23,607 nucleotides of DNA, taken from contig JAXHVN010000023.1 of the NCBI GenBank assembly GCA_034189165.1, positions 1 to 23,607 on the forward strand, in the 5' to 3' direction. Made by a program: the position numbers and the translations under genes. Below, one piece after another: positions 15,667-23,607 of the stretch (within the stretch, counting starts at the first letter, position 1; the number at the start of each line of letters is the position of its first letter). The notes beneath the pieces were generated by a model, which searched no databases, was not told where the DNA came from, and worked only from the letters and a program-made list of their open reading frames with translations. Source of the DNA: JAASSS01 sp021767745 (GTDB lineage Bacteria; Pseudomonadota; Gammaproteobacteria; UBA5335).

Positions 15667-17127
15667 GTGTCTGTCCCCGCGCTCGATGATCCCGAACTGT
15701 TCCGCCAACGCTGCTACCTCGACGGTGCCTGGTGCGAGGCCGACGATGGCGCCACGCTCGCGGTGGACGATCCGGCCACCGGCGAGGTAGTCGGCCACGT
15801 GCCGCGCATGGGCGCGCCGGAGACGGCACGGGCGATCGCGGCGGCGGAACGGGCGCTGCCCGACTGGCGGGGGCGCACTGCGGGCGAGCGGGCGGATGTG
15901 CTCTATCGCTGGCACGCGCTGCTGCTGGCCCATCAGGAGGACCTCGCCCGGTTGATGACGCTGGAGCAGGGCAAGCCGCTGGCCGAATCACGCGGCGAAA
16001 TCGCCTATGCCGCCTCCTTCCTGCGCTGGTTCGCCGAGGAGGCCCCGCGTGCCTACGGCGACACCATCCCGGGGGTGCGGCCCGGCCAGCACATCGTGGT
16101 GATCAAGCAGCCCTGCGGCGTCGCCGGCGCCATCACGCCGTGGAACTTCCCCTCCTCGATGATCACGCGCAAGGCCGGCGCCGCACTCGCCGCCGGCTGC
16201 ACGATGGTGGTCAAGCCCGCCAGCGCCACGCCCTTCTCGGCGCTGGCGCTGGCGGTGCTGGCCGAGCGCGCCGGGCTGCCGGCGGGCGCGCTGAACGTGG
16301 TGACCGGCTCGGCCGCGGCGATCGCCGGCGAGCTGACCGACAATCCCGTGGTGCGCAAGCTGAGCTTCACCGGCTCGACCGAGATCGGGCGCGAGCTGAT
16401 GGCCCGCAGCGCCCGGCACATCCAGAAGATCTCGCTGGAACTGGGCGGCAACGCCCCGTTCATCGTGTTCGAGGACGCCGATCTGGAGCAGGCCGTCGCC
16501 GGCGCCATCGCCTCCAAGTTCCGCAATACCGGCCAGACCTGCGTCTGCGTCAACCGCCTGCTGGTGCACGAGGCCATACACGACGACTTCGTCGGCCGGC
16601 TGGCCGATGCCATGGGCGCACTGAAGACCGGCGCCGGCAGCGAACCGGGCGTGCAGCTCGCGCCGCTGATCGATGGCGCCGCCTGCGCCAAGGTGCAGGC
16701 GCACATCGACGACGCCCTCGCCAAGGGTGCGCGGCGGATCTGTGGCGGCGAACCCCACCCGCGCGGCGGCAACTTCATGCTGCCGACGCTGCTGACCGGG
16801 GTGACCCCCGCCATGGACCTGTGGCACGAGGAAACCTTCGGCCCGCTCGCACCGGTCACGCGGTTTCGTACCGAGGCCGAGGCCATCGCGCTGGCCAACG
16901 ACACGCCCTGGGGTCTGGCAGCCTACTTTTACAGCCGCGACATCCACCGCATCTGGCGGGTGGCCGAGGCCCTGGAGGCCGGCATGGTCGGCATCAACGA
17001 GGGCATGATCTCCAACGCCGCCGCCCCGTTCGGCGGGGTGAAGGCCTCCGGCCTCGGCCGCGAAGGCTCCAAATACGGGCTCGACGAGTTCATGGAGGTC
17101 AAGTACCTCTGCATGGGCGGCGCATGA
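15667..17127 (+). CDS. gabD: NAD(P)-dependent succinate-semialdehyde dehydrogenase-like
   Basis: This aldehyde dehydrogenase probably oxidises succinate or glutarate semialdehyde to the diacid. The 486-residue product has Asn160 (ITPWNFPSSM), Lys183 (VVKPASATPFSA), Glu258 (ISLELGGNAPFIVF) and catalytic Cys292 (NTGQTCVC). The CVC pair (292/294) is the redox-switch arrangement known in GabD proteins. MISNAAAPFGGVKASGLGREG is also typical. I chose GTG at 15667 because CAGGAG lies about 5 nt before it and DDPELFRQRCYLDGAW aligns with GabD; ATG at 15631 is an alternative. It is the first gene of a coupled operon, overlapping the next gene as ATGA. Confidence 0.87.
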   Translation: MSVPALDDPELFRQRCYLDGAWCEADDGATLAVDDPATGEVVGHVPRMGAPETARAIAAAERALPDWRGRTAGERADVLYRWHALLLAHQEDLARLMTLEQGKPLAESRGEIAYAASFLRWFAEEAPRAYGDTIPGVRPGQHIVVIKQPCGVAGAITPWNFPSSMITRKAGAALAAGCTMVVKPASATPFSALALAVLAERAGLPAGALNVVTGSAAAIAGELTDNPVVRKLSFTGSTEIGRELMARSARHIQKISLELGGNAPFIVFEDADLEQAVAGAIASKFRNTGQTCVCVNRLLVHEAIHDDFVGRLADAMGALKTGAGSEPGVQLAPLIDGAACAKVQAHIDDALAKGARRICGGEPHPRGGNFMLPTLLTGVTPAMDLWHEETFGPLAPVTRFRTEAEAIALANDTPWGLAAYFYSRDIHRIWRVAEALEAGMVGINEGMISNAAAPFGGVKASGLGREGSKYGLDEFMEVKYLCMGGA

Positions 17128-18287
17128 GCGCCAGCGGCACCGGGGAGCGCCGCATCGCCGTCGCGCCGGGCGATGGCATCGGTCCGGAGGTGATGGCGGC
17201 CACGCTGCCGGCGCTGGACGCGCTGCGGACGCGCTTCGACCTGCCGCTGAGCTGGCAGACGCTGCCCTGGCCGAGCACGGCCTGGCATCGCGAGCACGGG
17301 CAGATGATGCCGGCCGACGGCCTGGCCCGGCTCGGCGACTTCGACGCCATCCTGCTCGGCGCCCTGGGCGATCCCGGGCCGGGCGATGACGCCGCACGCT
17401 ACCGCCTGCCCGATGGCATCTCGCTCGCGCCACTGCTGCAGATCCGCAAGGGCTTCGACCTGTGGGCCTGCGAGCGGCCGGCGCGGCTGCTGCCCGGGGC
17501 GCCGCAGTACCTGGCCGACCCCCGTGCCCGGCAGGTGGACCTGCTGGTGATCCGCGAGAACAGCGAGGGCGAATACGTGAATCAGGGCGGGCGGCTGCAT
17601 CCGGGCACGCCGCGCGAGCTGGCGAGCCAGGTCTCGATCTTCACCCGCGCGGCGACCGAGCGGCTGCTGCGCCACGCCTTCGAGCGCGCCCGCCAGCGCG
17701 CCGCCCGCCGCGCGGCCGAGGCGCCGGCCGGGCGGCCGGCCGAGGTGTGCCTGGTCACCAAGCGCAACGCCCTGGCGCATTGGGGCGAGATGTACACCGA
17801 GATCTTCGCCGAGATCGCGGCGCATTATCCGGACGTCGCTACCCGTCACGAGCTGGTCGATGCCGCCTGCATGAAGTTCGTGCAGTGCCCGTGGACCTTC
17901 GACGTGGTGGTCGCCAGCAACCTGCACGGCGACATCCTCACCGACCTGGCCGCCGTGCTGGCCGGCGGGATGGGCGTGGCGCCGTCGATGAACATCAACC
18001 CCCTGTCGGACGCTGCGCCGGCGCTGTTCGAGCCGACCCACGGCAGCGCGCCGGACATCGCCGGACAGGGCCTGGCCGATCCCCGGGCGATGCTGCTGAC
18101 GGCGGCCATGATGCTCGACTGGCTCGAAGCCGGCACGCCCGGTTGTGCCGCCGCCGCGGCGAGCCTGCGCCTGGCCGTGCAGCAGGACCTGGCCGGGGCG
18201 GCCGCCCGCCGGCCGACCGCCAGGGTCGGCGCCGACATCCTCGCCCGGCTCGCCGCCGGGCCCGATCCGAAGGAAGCGATGCAGTGA
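17124..18287 (+). CDS. Beta-decarboxylating dehydrogenase (tartrate/D-malate/isopropylmalate type)
   Basis: This 387-residue enzyme belongs to the isocitrate/isopropylmalate dehydrogenase family, which oxidises a 2-hydroxy acid and usually decarboxylates it. The start RRIAVAPGDGIGPEVM, the substrate loop (SLAPLLQIRKGFDLWACERP), the Lys of LVTKRNALAHWGEM and the metal-binding Asp of ASNLHGDILTDLAA are present. So is the NAD loop FEPTHGSAPDIAGQGLADP. VIRENSEGEY and SIFTRAATERLLRHAF favour the tartrate/D-malate (TtuC) branch over LeuB. It overlaps gabD by ATGA and the aminotransferase by GTGA. The exact substrate cannot be read. Confidence 0.85.
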   Translation: MSASGTGERRIAVAPGDGIGPEVMAATLPALDALRTRFDLPLSWQTLPWPSTAWHREHGQMMPADGLARLGDFDAILLGALGDPGPGDDAARYRLPDGISLAPLLQIRKGFDLWACERPARLLPGAPQYLADPRARQVDLLVIRENSEGEYVNQGGRLHPGTPRELASQVSIFTRAATERLLRHAFERARQRAARRAAEAPAGRPAEVCLVTKRNALAHWGEMYTEIFAEIAAHYPDVATRHELVDAACMKFVQCPWTFDVVVASNLHGDILTDLAAVLAGGMGVAPSMNINPLSDAAPALFEPTHGSAPDIAGQGLADPRAMLLTAAMMLDWLEAGTPGCAAAAASLRLAVQQDLAGAAARRPTARVGADILARLAAGPDPKEAMQ

Positions 18288-19534
18288 GCCACCTTTCTCC
18301 CCTGCTCCAGCAGTCCAGCCGCATCCTCGCCGAGCGCGGCGCGGGCAGCTGGCTGTACGACGCCGACGGCAACGCCTGGCTGGACTTCACCTGCGGCATC
18401 GGCGTGACCGCCACCGGCCATTGCCACCCGGCGGTGGTCGAGGCGGCGCGCGAGCAGCTCGGCCGGCTGGTGCACGCCCAGTACACCACCGTGCGCCATC
18501 GCAAGATGCTGGAGCTGACCGAGCGGCTCTATCCACACCTGCCGCCGGCACTGGATGCCATCGCCTTCTTCAACTCCGGCAGCGAGGCGGTCGAGGCCGC
18601 GCTGCGCCTGGCCCGGCAGGCCACCGGCCGCAGCAACGTGATCGTCTTCCGCGGTGGCTTCCATGGCCGCACCATGGCCGCCGCCTCGCTGACCACCTCT
18701 GGCAACAAGGTGCGCACCGGCTGGCATCCGATGATGGCCGGCGTCTCCGTGGCGCCCTTCCCGCACGCCTACCGCTACGGCTGGGACGAGCAGCGCACCG
18801 TGGACTTCTGCCTGCGCGAGCTCGATCACCTGCTGCTGACCGAGAGCAACCCGCAGGACACGGCGGCCATGATCATCGAGCCGGTCCAGGGCGAGTACGG
18901 CTACTATCCGGCCACCGCCGACTTCCTGCAGGGGCTGCGGGCGCGCTGCGAGGCCCACGGCATTCTGCTGGTGGTCGACGAGATCCAGGCCGGCTACGGC
19001 CGCACCGGCCGGTTCTGGAGCCATTCGCACTTCGGCATCACGCCGGACATCCTCATCACCGCCAAGGGCCTGGCGAGCGGCATGCCGCTCTCGGCCATCG
19101 CCGCGCCCGGCGCGCTCATGCACCGGGGCCATCCCGGCTCGCAGGGCGGCACCTACGGCGCCAACGCGGTCGCCTGTGCCGCCGCCGTGGCAACGCTGGA
19201 GGTGATCGAGCAGGAGGACCTGATCGCGCACGCCGCCACCCAGGGCCAGCACCTGCGCGAGCGCCTCGAGCGGCTGTGCCGGGAGCACGCGCACGTGGAT
19301 ACGGTGCGCGGCCTCGGCCTGATGCTGGGCATCGAGATCGTCAGCCGTCCGCACGTGGCCGACGGCGAGCGCGCCGCGGCGTTGGTGCGTGCCTGCGAGG
19401 ACGAGGGGCTGTTGCTGCTGCGCTGCGGCGTGCACGGCCAGGTGGTGCGCTGGCTGCCGCCGCTGAACGTCACCACGGCGGAGATCGACCAGGCCGTCGA
19501 TACCTTCGAGGCGGCGCTGCGGCAGCTCGCTTGA
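18284..19534 (+). CDS. Class III (omega) aminotransferase, GabT-like
   Basis: This 416-residue PLP enzyme moves an amino group from an omega-amino acid, such as 4-aminobutyrate or 5-aminovalerate, to a keto acid, giving a semialdehyde. Conserved parts are FTCGIGVTATGHCHP, FNSGSEAVEAALRLAR, FRGGFHGRTMAA, Asp232 (VVDEIQAGYGRTG) and the PLP lysine Lys261 (LITAKGLASGMPLS). The GTG at 18284 overlaps the previous stop (GTGA). With the semialdehyde dehydrogenase in the same operon, a GabT-GabD type pair is the natural reading, but class III substrate choice varies widely. Confidence 0.87.
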   Translation: MSHLSPLLQQSSRILAERGAGSWLYDADGNAWLDFTCGIGVTATGHCHPAVVEAAREQLGRLVHAQYTTVRHRKMLELTERLYPHLPPALDAIAFFNSGSEAVEAALRLARQATGRSNVIVFRGGFHGRTMAAASLTTSGNKVRTGWHPMMAGVSVAPFPHAYRYGWDEQRTVDFCLRELDHLLLTESNPQDTAAMIIEPVQGEYGYYPATADFLQGLRARCEAHGILLVVDEIQAGYGRTGRFWSHSHFGITPDILITAKGLASGMPLSAIAAPGALMHRGHPGSQGGTYGANAVACAAAVATLEVIEQEDLIAHAATQGQHLRERLERLCREHAHVDTVRGLGLMLGIEIVSRPHVADGERAAALVRACEDEGLLLLRCGVHGQVVRWLPPLNVTTAEIDQAVDTFEAALRQLA

Positions 19535-20520
19535 GCCGCCCGGCGGCGGCGCCCGCCGGGGTGCCACGGGTCACGGTGCTGCTGGCGCCGGAGGAGCCCT
19601 CGCTGCCGGGGCTGGCGCCGGTCGCGGCGCAGGCGAGGCTGCGCGAGGTGCGCGACCCGGCTGCGCTCGCCACCGCCCTGGCCAGTACCGACGTGCTGGT
19701 GGTGACCGACTTTCGCAGCGGCGCGCTGGCCGAGCGCTGGCCGGCCCACTGCCCGGTGCGCTGGGTACATGCCACCAGCGCCGGCGTGGACGGCCTGGCC
19801 ATCCCCGCCATCCTGGCCGGCGAGGTGCTGCTGACCAACGCCCGCGGCGTGTTCGACCGCGGCATCGCCGAGTACGTGCTCGGCGCCGTCCTGCTGTTCG
19901 CCAAGGACACGCTGGGCAACGTCGCCCGCCAGCGGGCGCGGCGCTGGGAACATCGGGAGAGCGCACTGATTCGGGGCGCCCGCGCGCTCATCGTTGGTGC
20001 AGGGTCGATCGGCAGCGAGGTGGCCCGGCTACTGCAGGCGCTGGACATGCAGGTCAGCGGCGTCGCCCGCAGCGCCCGGGTGCAGGCGCCGTTCGACCGG
20101 GTGCACGCGCACCATGAGCTGCCCGCGCTGCTGCCGCAGGCGGACTACGTGATCATCACCGCGCCGCTGACGCCGCAGACCCACCACCTGTTCGATGCGG
20201 CCATGCTGGCCCGCCTGCGTCCGGGCGCCTGCCTGATCAACGTCGGCCGCGGCCCGATCGTCGAGGAGTCGGCGCTGGTACGGGCCTTGCAGTCAGGTGC
20301 CATCGCAGGCGCGGCGCTGGATGTCTTCGAGCACGAGCCGCTGCCACCGGACCATCCGCTGTGGACCTTCGACAACGTCATGATTTCGGCTCATATGGCC
20401 GGCGACTTTCGCGGCTGGCGCCGCGCCCTCGGTGAGCAGTTCGTCGCCAACTTCGCGCGCTGGCAGCGCGGCGAACGCTTGACCAACCGCGTCCTGCCGA
20501 CCGGCATCACGCCATGCTGA
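19531..20520 (+). CDS. D-isomer-specific 2-hydroxyacid dehydrogenase
   Basis: This NAD(P)-dependent oxidoreductase interconverts 2-keto acids and D-2-hydroxy acids. The nucleotide fold shows GAGSIG (156-161). The catalytic Arg240 (INVGRGPIVEESAL), Glu269 (VFEHEPLP) and His288 (MISAHMAGDF) are all present. The trailing segment resembles the GhrA-type glyoxylate/hydroxypyruvate reductase branch. The start is uncertain: TTG at 19531 overlaps the previous stop (TTGA) and fits the coupling seen through the operon, while GTG at 19561 gives a tighter N-terminus (VPRVTVLLAP). With TTG it is 329 residues. The gap to the amidase is 37 nt. Confidence 0.85.
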   Translation: MSRPAAAPAGVPRVTVLLAPEEPSLPGLAPVAAQARLREVRDPAALATALASTDVLVVTDFRSGALAERWPAHCPVRWVHATSAGVDGLAIPAILAGEVLLTNARGVFDRGIAEYVLGAVLLFAKDTLGNVARQRARRWEHRESALIRGARALIVGAGSIGSEVARLLQALDMQVSGVARSARVQAPFDRVHAHHELPALLPQADYVIITAPLTPQTHHLFDAAMLARLRPGACLINVGRGPIVEESALVRALQSGAIAGAALDVFEHEPLPPDHPLWTFDNVMISAHMAGDFRGWRRALGEQFVANFARWQRGERLTNRVLPTGITPC

Positions 20521-20557
20521 ACCCGCCCTTGCCGGCCCGCTGCACGGGAGAGAACCG

Positions 20558-22009
20558 ATGAGAGAGGAGCTGCTGGAACTCGACGCCCTGCGCCTGCGCG
20601 AGGCCTACCGGGAGGGCAGCGCCTCCCCGGTGGAGGCGGCCGAGGCGATGCTGGCGCAGATCGCCCGCTGCGATGCGGCGACCAATGCCTGGTGCCTGAT
20701 CGACGAGGACACCACGCTCGGCTACGCCCACCAGTCCGCCCGCCGCTGGGAGGCGGGTGAGCCGCGCGGCCTGCTCGACGGCATCCCGGTGGCGGTCAAG
20801 GACGTCTTCCTGACGCCGATGTGGCCGACCCGCAAGGCCTCTCGCACCGTCGATGCCGAGGCCACGCTCGGCAAGCGTGCGCCGGCCATCGCCGCGCTGG
20901 AACGCCACGGCTACGTGCCGCTGGGCAAGACCACCACGCCCGAGTTCGGCTGGAAGGGCGTCACCGACAGCCCGCTGTGCGGGCCGACCAACAACCCCTG
21001 GGATCCGAGCCGCACCGCGGGCGGCTCCAGCGGCGGCAGCGCCGCCGCCGTGGCGCTCGGCCAGGGGCCGCTGGCACTCGGCACCGATGCCGGCGGCTCG
21101 ATCCGCATCCCGGCGGGCTTTTGCGGCATCGTCGGCCTCAAGCCCACCTTCGGCGAGGTGCCGCACTGGCCGCCGAGCCCGTTCGGCACCCTGGCCCATG
21201 CCGGGCCGATGGCCCGGACCGTGGCCGACTGCGCCCTGCTGATGAACGTGCTGACCGAGCCGGACGCGCGCGACGCGCTGGCCGCCCCCCGCCGCGGCAT
21301 CGACTATCTGCAGGCGCTGGAGGGGGGCGTTGCGGGCCTGCGGATCGCCTTCAGCCCCAACCTCGGCTACGTCGATGTCGACAGCGAGGTCGAGCAGGCG
21401 GTGCGCGCGGCGGCCGAGCGCTTCGCCGCGCTCGGCGCCGAGGTGATCGAGAAGGATCCGGGCTTTGCCACCCCGCTGGCCGCCTTCGGCGACCTGTTCT
21501 ACGGCGGCGCCGCCAACGCCATGCGTGATCTCGGCCCGCGCCAGCGCGAGCAGATGGACCCAAACCTGGTACAGGTGGCGGAAAAGGCTGCCCAGCGCAG
21601 CATGCTCGACTACCTGGAAGCCACCAACGAGCGCCAGGCCCTGAGCGAGCGCATGTCCTGCTTTCACACCCGCTACGACCTGCTGCTGACGCCGACGCTG
21701 CCGCTCACCGCGTTCGGCACCGATCGCGAAGTGCCGGTCGACTGGCCGCATACCCGCTGGCCGACCTGGACGCCGTTCACCTACCCCTTCAACCTGACCG
21801 GCCAGCCGGCGCTGTCGGTGCCCTGCGGCTTCTCCCGCGAGGGCCTGCCCATCGGCCTGCAGCTGGTCGGCGCCCGCTTTGCCGACGACCTGGTGCTGCG
21901 GGCCGGCCACGCCTACCAGCAAGCCGCGCCGCTGACCGATCGCCGCCCGGCGCTGTTCTACGGCGATGCGCCGGCGCCGGCGGGCGCCGGCCGTGGGGCC
22001 ACCTCGTGA
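20558..22009 (+). CDS. Amidase-signature family hydrolase
   Basis: This 483-residue enzyme of the amidase-signature family hydrolyses a C-N amide bond. The Ser-cisSer-Lys triad is Lys81 (PVAVKDVF), Ser157 (TAGGSSGGSAAAV) and Ser181 (GTDAGGSIRIPAG), with the family's 24-residue spacing between the serines. The C-terminus lacks the regions expected for GatA, and no gatB or gatC is present, so it is a catabolic amidase rather than a tRNA amidotransferase subunit. The ATG follows GGGAGAG by about 5 nt. It overlaps the next gene as GTGA. The substrate is unknown; an amide or carbamoyl intermediate of the operon's pathway is likely. Confidence 0.87.
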   Translation: MREELLELDALRLREAYREGSASPVEAAEAMLAQIARCDAATNAWCLIDEDTTLGYAHQSARRWEAGEPRGLLDGIPVAVKDVFLTPMWPTRKASRTVDAEATLGKRAPAIAALERHGYVPLGKTTTPEFGWKGVTDSPLCGPTNNPWDPSRTAGGSSGGSAAAVALGQGPLALGTDAGGSIRIPAGFCGIVGLKPTFGEVPHWPPSPFGTLAHAGPMARTVADCALLMNVLTEPDARDALAAPRRGIDYLQALEGGVAGLRIAFSPNLGYVDVDSEVEQAVRAAAERFAALGAEVIEKDPGFATPLAAFGDLFYGGAANAMRDLGPRQREQMDPNLVQVAEKAAQRSMLDYLEATNERQALSERMSCFHTRYDLLLTPTLPLTAFGTDREVPVDWPHTRWPTWTPFTYPFNLTGQPALSVPCGFSREGLPIGLQLVGARFADDLVLRAGHAYQQAAPLTDRRPALFYGDAPAPAGAGRGATS

Positions 22010-23208
22010 GCAGCAGCCTGGACATCGACTTCTACGAAACCGAAGACCCGATCTGGAACCCGGCGCTGCTGACCATCCCGGTGCCGGGCATCCGCAAGAT
22101 GGTGAATCTGGCGGCGACGATGGAGGACGTGATCCACCTGTCGATCGGCCAGCCGGACATGCCGGCGCCGGCGCACGTGGTCGAGCGCACCATCGACGCC
22201 ATGCGCGCCGGCCAGACCGGCTACACCATGGACGCCGGCCTGCCCGAGCTGCTGGAGGCACTGGCCGGCTATTACGGCCAGCGCTGCGAGCGCCGGCTGG
22301 TGCCGGAAAACGTGATGGTGACCACCGGCGCCACCGAGGCGCTCTACCTCGCCCTCACCGCCACCTCGGCGCCGGGGCGCGAGTTCATCGTGCCCGACCC
22401 GGCCTTCATGCTCTACGCGCCGATGATCCGCCTGAACGGTGGCGTGGTGCGGCCGATCCCGCTGCGGGCCGAGAATGGCTATCAGCTCGACCCGCAGGCG
22501 GTGATCGACGCCATCGGGCCGAACACCTACGCCATCGTGCTGAATTCGCCCAGCAATCCGACCGGCACGCTCTACCCGCGCGAGACCATCGAGGCGATCG
22601 TCACCGAGGCCGCCTACCGGGGCGTCTATGTCATCAGCGATGAGGTCTACGACCACCTGATCTACGACGATCAGGAATATCCCAGCGTGCTCTCCTGCTG
22701 CAGCGATCTCGACCACGTGATCGTGATCAGCAGCTTCTCCAAGACCTTCAGCATGGCCGGCATGCGGGTGGGCTGGCTGATCGCGAGCCAGGCGGCGATC
22801 AAGAAGCTGCGCCGCTATCACATGTTCACCACCACCGTGGCCAACACGCCCTGCCAGTGGGCGGGCGTGGCGGCGCTGCGCGGTCCGCGCACCTCGGTCG
22901 AGCAGATGCGTACCACCTATCAGGCACGGCGCGACCGGCTGGTGGAGCTGGTGGCGGAGACCCCGCACCTGCAGGGCTATCGGCCGGAGGGGGCCTTCTA
23001 CATGTTTCCGCAGCTGCCGGCCGGCACCAACGGCACCAATGTGGCACTGCGGATGCTGCGCGAGATCGGCGTCTGCACCATCGCCGGGGATACCTTCGGC
23101 GACGCCAACCCGAATGCGCTGCGTATCAGCTATTCGACCTCGCTGGCGCAGATCGAGGCGGCCTTCGAGCGCATCATCCCCTGGATGAAGAAGCAGGACT
23201 TCGGCTGA
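22006..23208 (+). CDS. Class I/II aminotransferase
   Basis: This 400-residue PLP aminotransferase belongs to the fold-type I aspartate/aromatic group. It has VIHLSIGQPDMPAP, Asn184 (LNSPSNPTGTLY), Asp212 and Tyr215 (VISDEVYDHLIY), the PLP lysine Lys246 (SSFSKTFSMAGMRVGW) and a C-terminal Arg (NALRISYSTS) for the substrate carboxylate. The GTG at 22006 overlaps the amidase stop. It is the last gene of the operon. It could deaminate the alpha-amino group of the substrate or of a product; the donor cannot be told from sequence. Confidence 0.88.
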   Translation: MSSSLDIDFYETEDPIWNPALLTIPVPGIRKMVNLAATMEDVIHLSIGQPDMPAPAHVVERTIDAMRAGQTGYTMDAGLPELLEALAGYYGQRCERRLVPENVMVTTGATEALYLALTATSAPGREFIVPDPAFMLYAPMIRLNGGVVRPIPLRAENGYQLDPQAVIDAIGPNTYAIVLNSPSNPTGTLYPRETIEAIVTEAAYRGVYVISDEVYDHLIYDDQEYPSVLSCCSDLDHVIVISSFSKTFSMAGMRVGWLIASQAAIKKLRRYHMFTTTVANTPCQWAGVAALRGPRTSVEQMRTTYQARRDRLVELVAETPHLQGYRPEGAFYMFPQLPAGTNGTNVALRMLREIGVCTIAGDTFGDANPNALRISYSTSLAQIEAAFERIIPWMKKQDFG

Positions 23209-23292
23209 CCGAGGCCTGACCCGCGGGCGCGGCAGAGGGCCCGTCACATCGCCGTGCCGGGCCGCGGCTTGGCCCGCGCGAGGAGCCTGATC

Positions 23293-23607
23293 ATGGAACC
23301 GCCACGGATCGCCGCCTGCCTGTGCGGCGCGGTGCAACTCCACCTCCCCGAGGCCCGGCGCGAGGTACACGCCTGTCACTGCGGCATGTGCCGACGCTGG
23401 GGCGGCGGCCCGCTGCTGGCCGTCGATTGCGGCCAGGCGGTGCGAATCGAGGGCGAGGCACAGGTGCAGACCTGGCAATCCTCGGCGTGGGCCGAGCGCG
23501 GCTTCTGTGGCCGGTGCGGCACCCACCTGTTCTATCGGCTGCTCGCCAGCGGCGCACTGATCGTGCCGGCCGGCCTGCTGGGCGAGGCGGGCGAACTGGC
23601 CCTGACC
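23293..23607 (+). CDS. GFA/CENP-V-type zinc protein (cut by window edge)
   Basis: The first 105 residues of a GFA-family protein are present; the 3' end lies beyond the window. The zinc cysteines are visible: Cys9 and Cys11 (ACLCGAVQL), Cys28, Cys30 and Cys33 (ACHCGMCRRW), and Cys72 and Cys75 (GFCGRCGTHLFYR). Members include glutathione-dependent formaldehyde-activating enzyme, but most of the family are uncharacterised, so a formaldehyde role should not be assumed. The ATG follows AGGAG at a good spacing, 84 nt after the aminotransferase stop, so it may be a separate unit. Confidence 0.88.
   Translation, partial: MEPPRIAACLCGAVQLHLPEARREVHACHCGMCRRWGGGPLLAVDCGQAVRIEGEAQVQTWQSSAWAERGFCGRCGTHLFYRLLASGALIVPAGLLGEAGELALT

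Noticed and set aside
23224..23278. Short GC-rich inverted repeats after the last aminotransferase as a terminator.
   Set aside because: Stems are only 5-6 bp and no T run follows.

Overview
The window is very GC-rich bacterial DNA, roughly 70% by eye, with tightly packed genes. Protein sequences, the complete gammaproteobacterial-style ISC gene order and the nif genes point to a diazotrophic gammaproteobacterium, possibly of the Chromatiales/Ectothiorhodospiraceae kind. That placement is inferred and was not tested by any search. The main theme is molybdenum nitrogen fixation and its supply of metal clusters and molybdenum.

Layout. (1) 1-790, minus: the N-terminal part of a type I restriction endonuclease subunit (HsdR), cut by the left edge. 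(2) 791-1343: non-coding, with a possible hsdR promoter, a perfect 14-bp palindrome and a strong intrinsic terminator for the nif operon. (3) 1344-5439, minus: nifHDK, the nitrogenase structural genes, with GC-rich hairpins in both intergenic gaps. (4) 5440-5830: a divergent control region with two NifA-type sites (TGT-N10-ACA), a likely IHF site and a sigma-54 promoter facing each way. (5) 5831-6247, plus: a receiver-like protein that lacks the phospho-acceptor Asp and the conserved Lys. (6) 6248-12258, plus: a complete ISC iron-sulfur assembly operon (iscS, iscU, an ErpA-like carrier, iscA, hscB, hscA, fdx, iscX and a 138-residue unknown). It lies behind its own near-perfect sigma-54 promoter and a NifA-type site, and there is no iscR. 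(7) 12443-14997, plus: modABC, the molybdate ABC transporter. (8) 14994-15419, minus: a small YrhK-like membrane protein. (9) 15667-23208, plus: a coupled six-gene catabolic operon (semialdehyde dehydrogenase, beta-decarboxylating dehydrogenase, class III aminotransferase, D-2-hydroxyacid dehydrogenase, amidase, class I aminotransferase). (10) 23293 to the right edge: a GFA/CENP-V-type zinc protein, cut.

How it fits together. NifA with sigma-54 RNA polymerase would switch on nifHDK, the receiver-like gene and, through a second promoter, a whole ISC machine. That machine would take the role NifU/NifS play elsewhere, supplying Fe-S clusters to nitrogenase. modABC, immediately downstream on the same strand, would bring in molybdate for FeMo-co. 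No nifENB, nifA or nifUS is in the window. The most novel points are the nif-type control of a housekeeping-type isc operon, the pseudo-receiver between the two NifA-type control regions, and the uncharacterised 138-residue protein at the end of the isc operon. The operon at 15667-23208 looks like amino-acid or amide catabolism, but its substrate cannot be read from the sequence.
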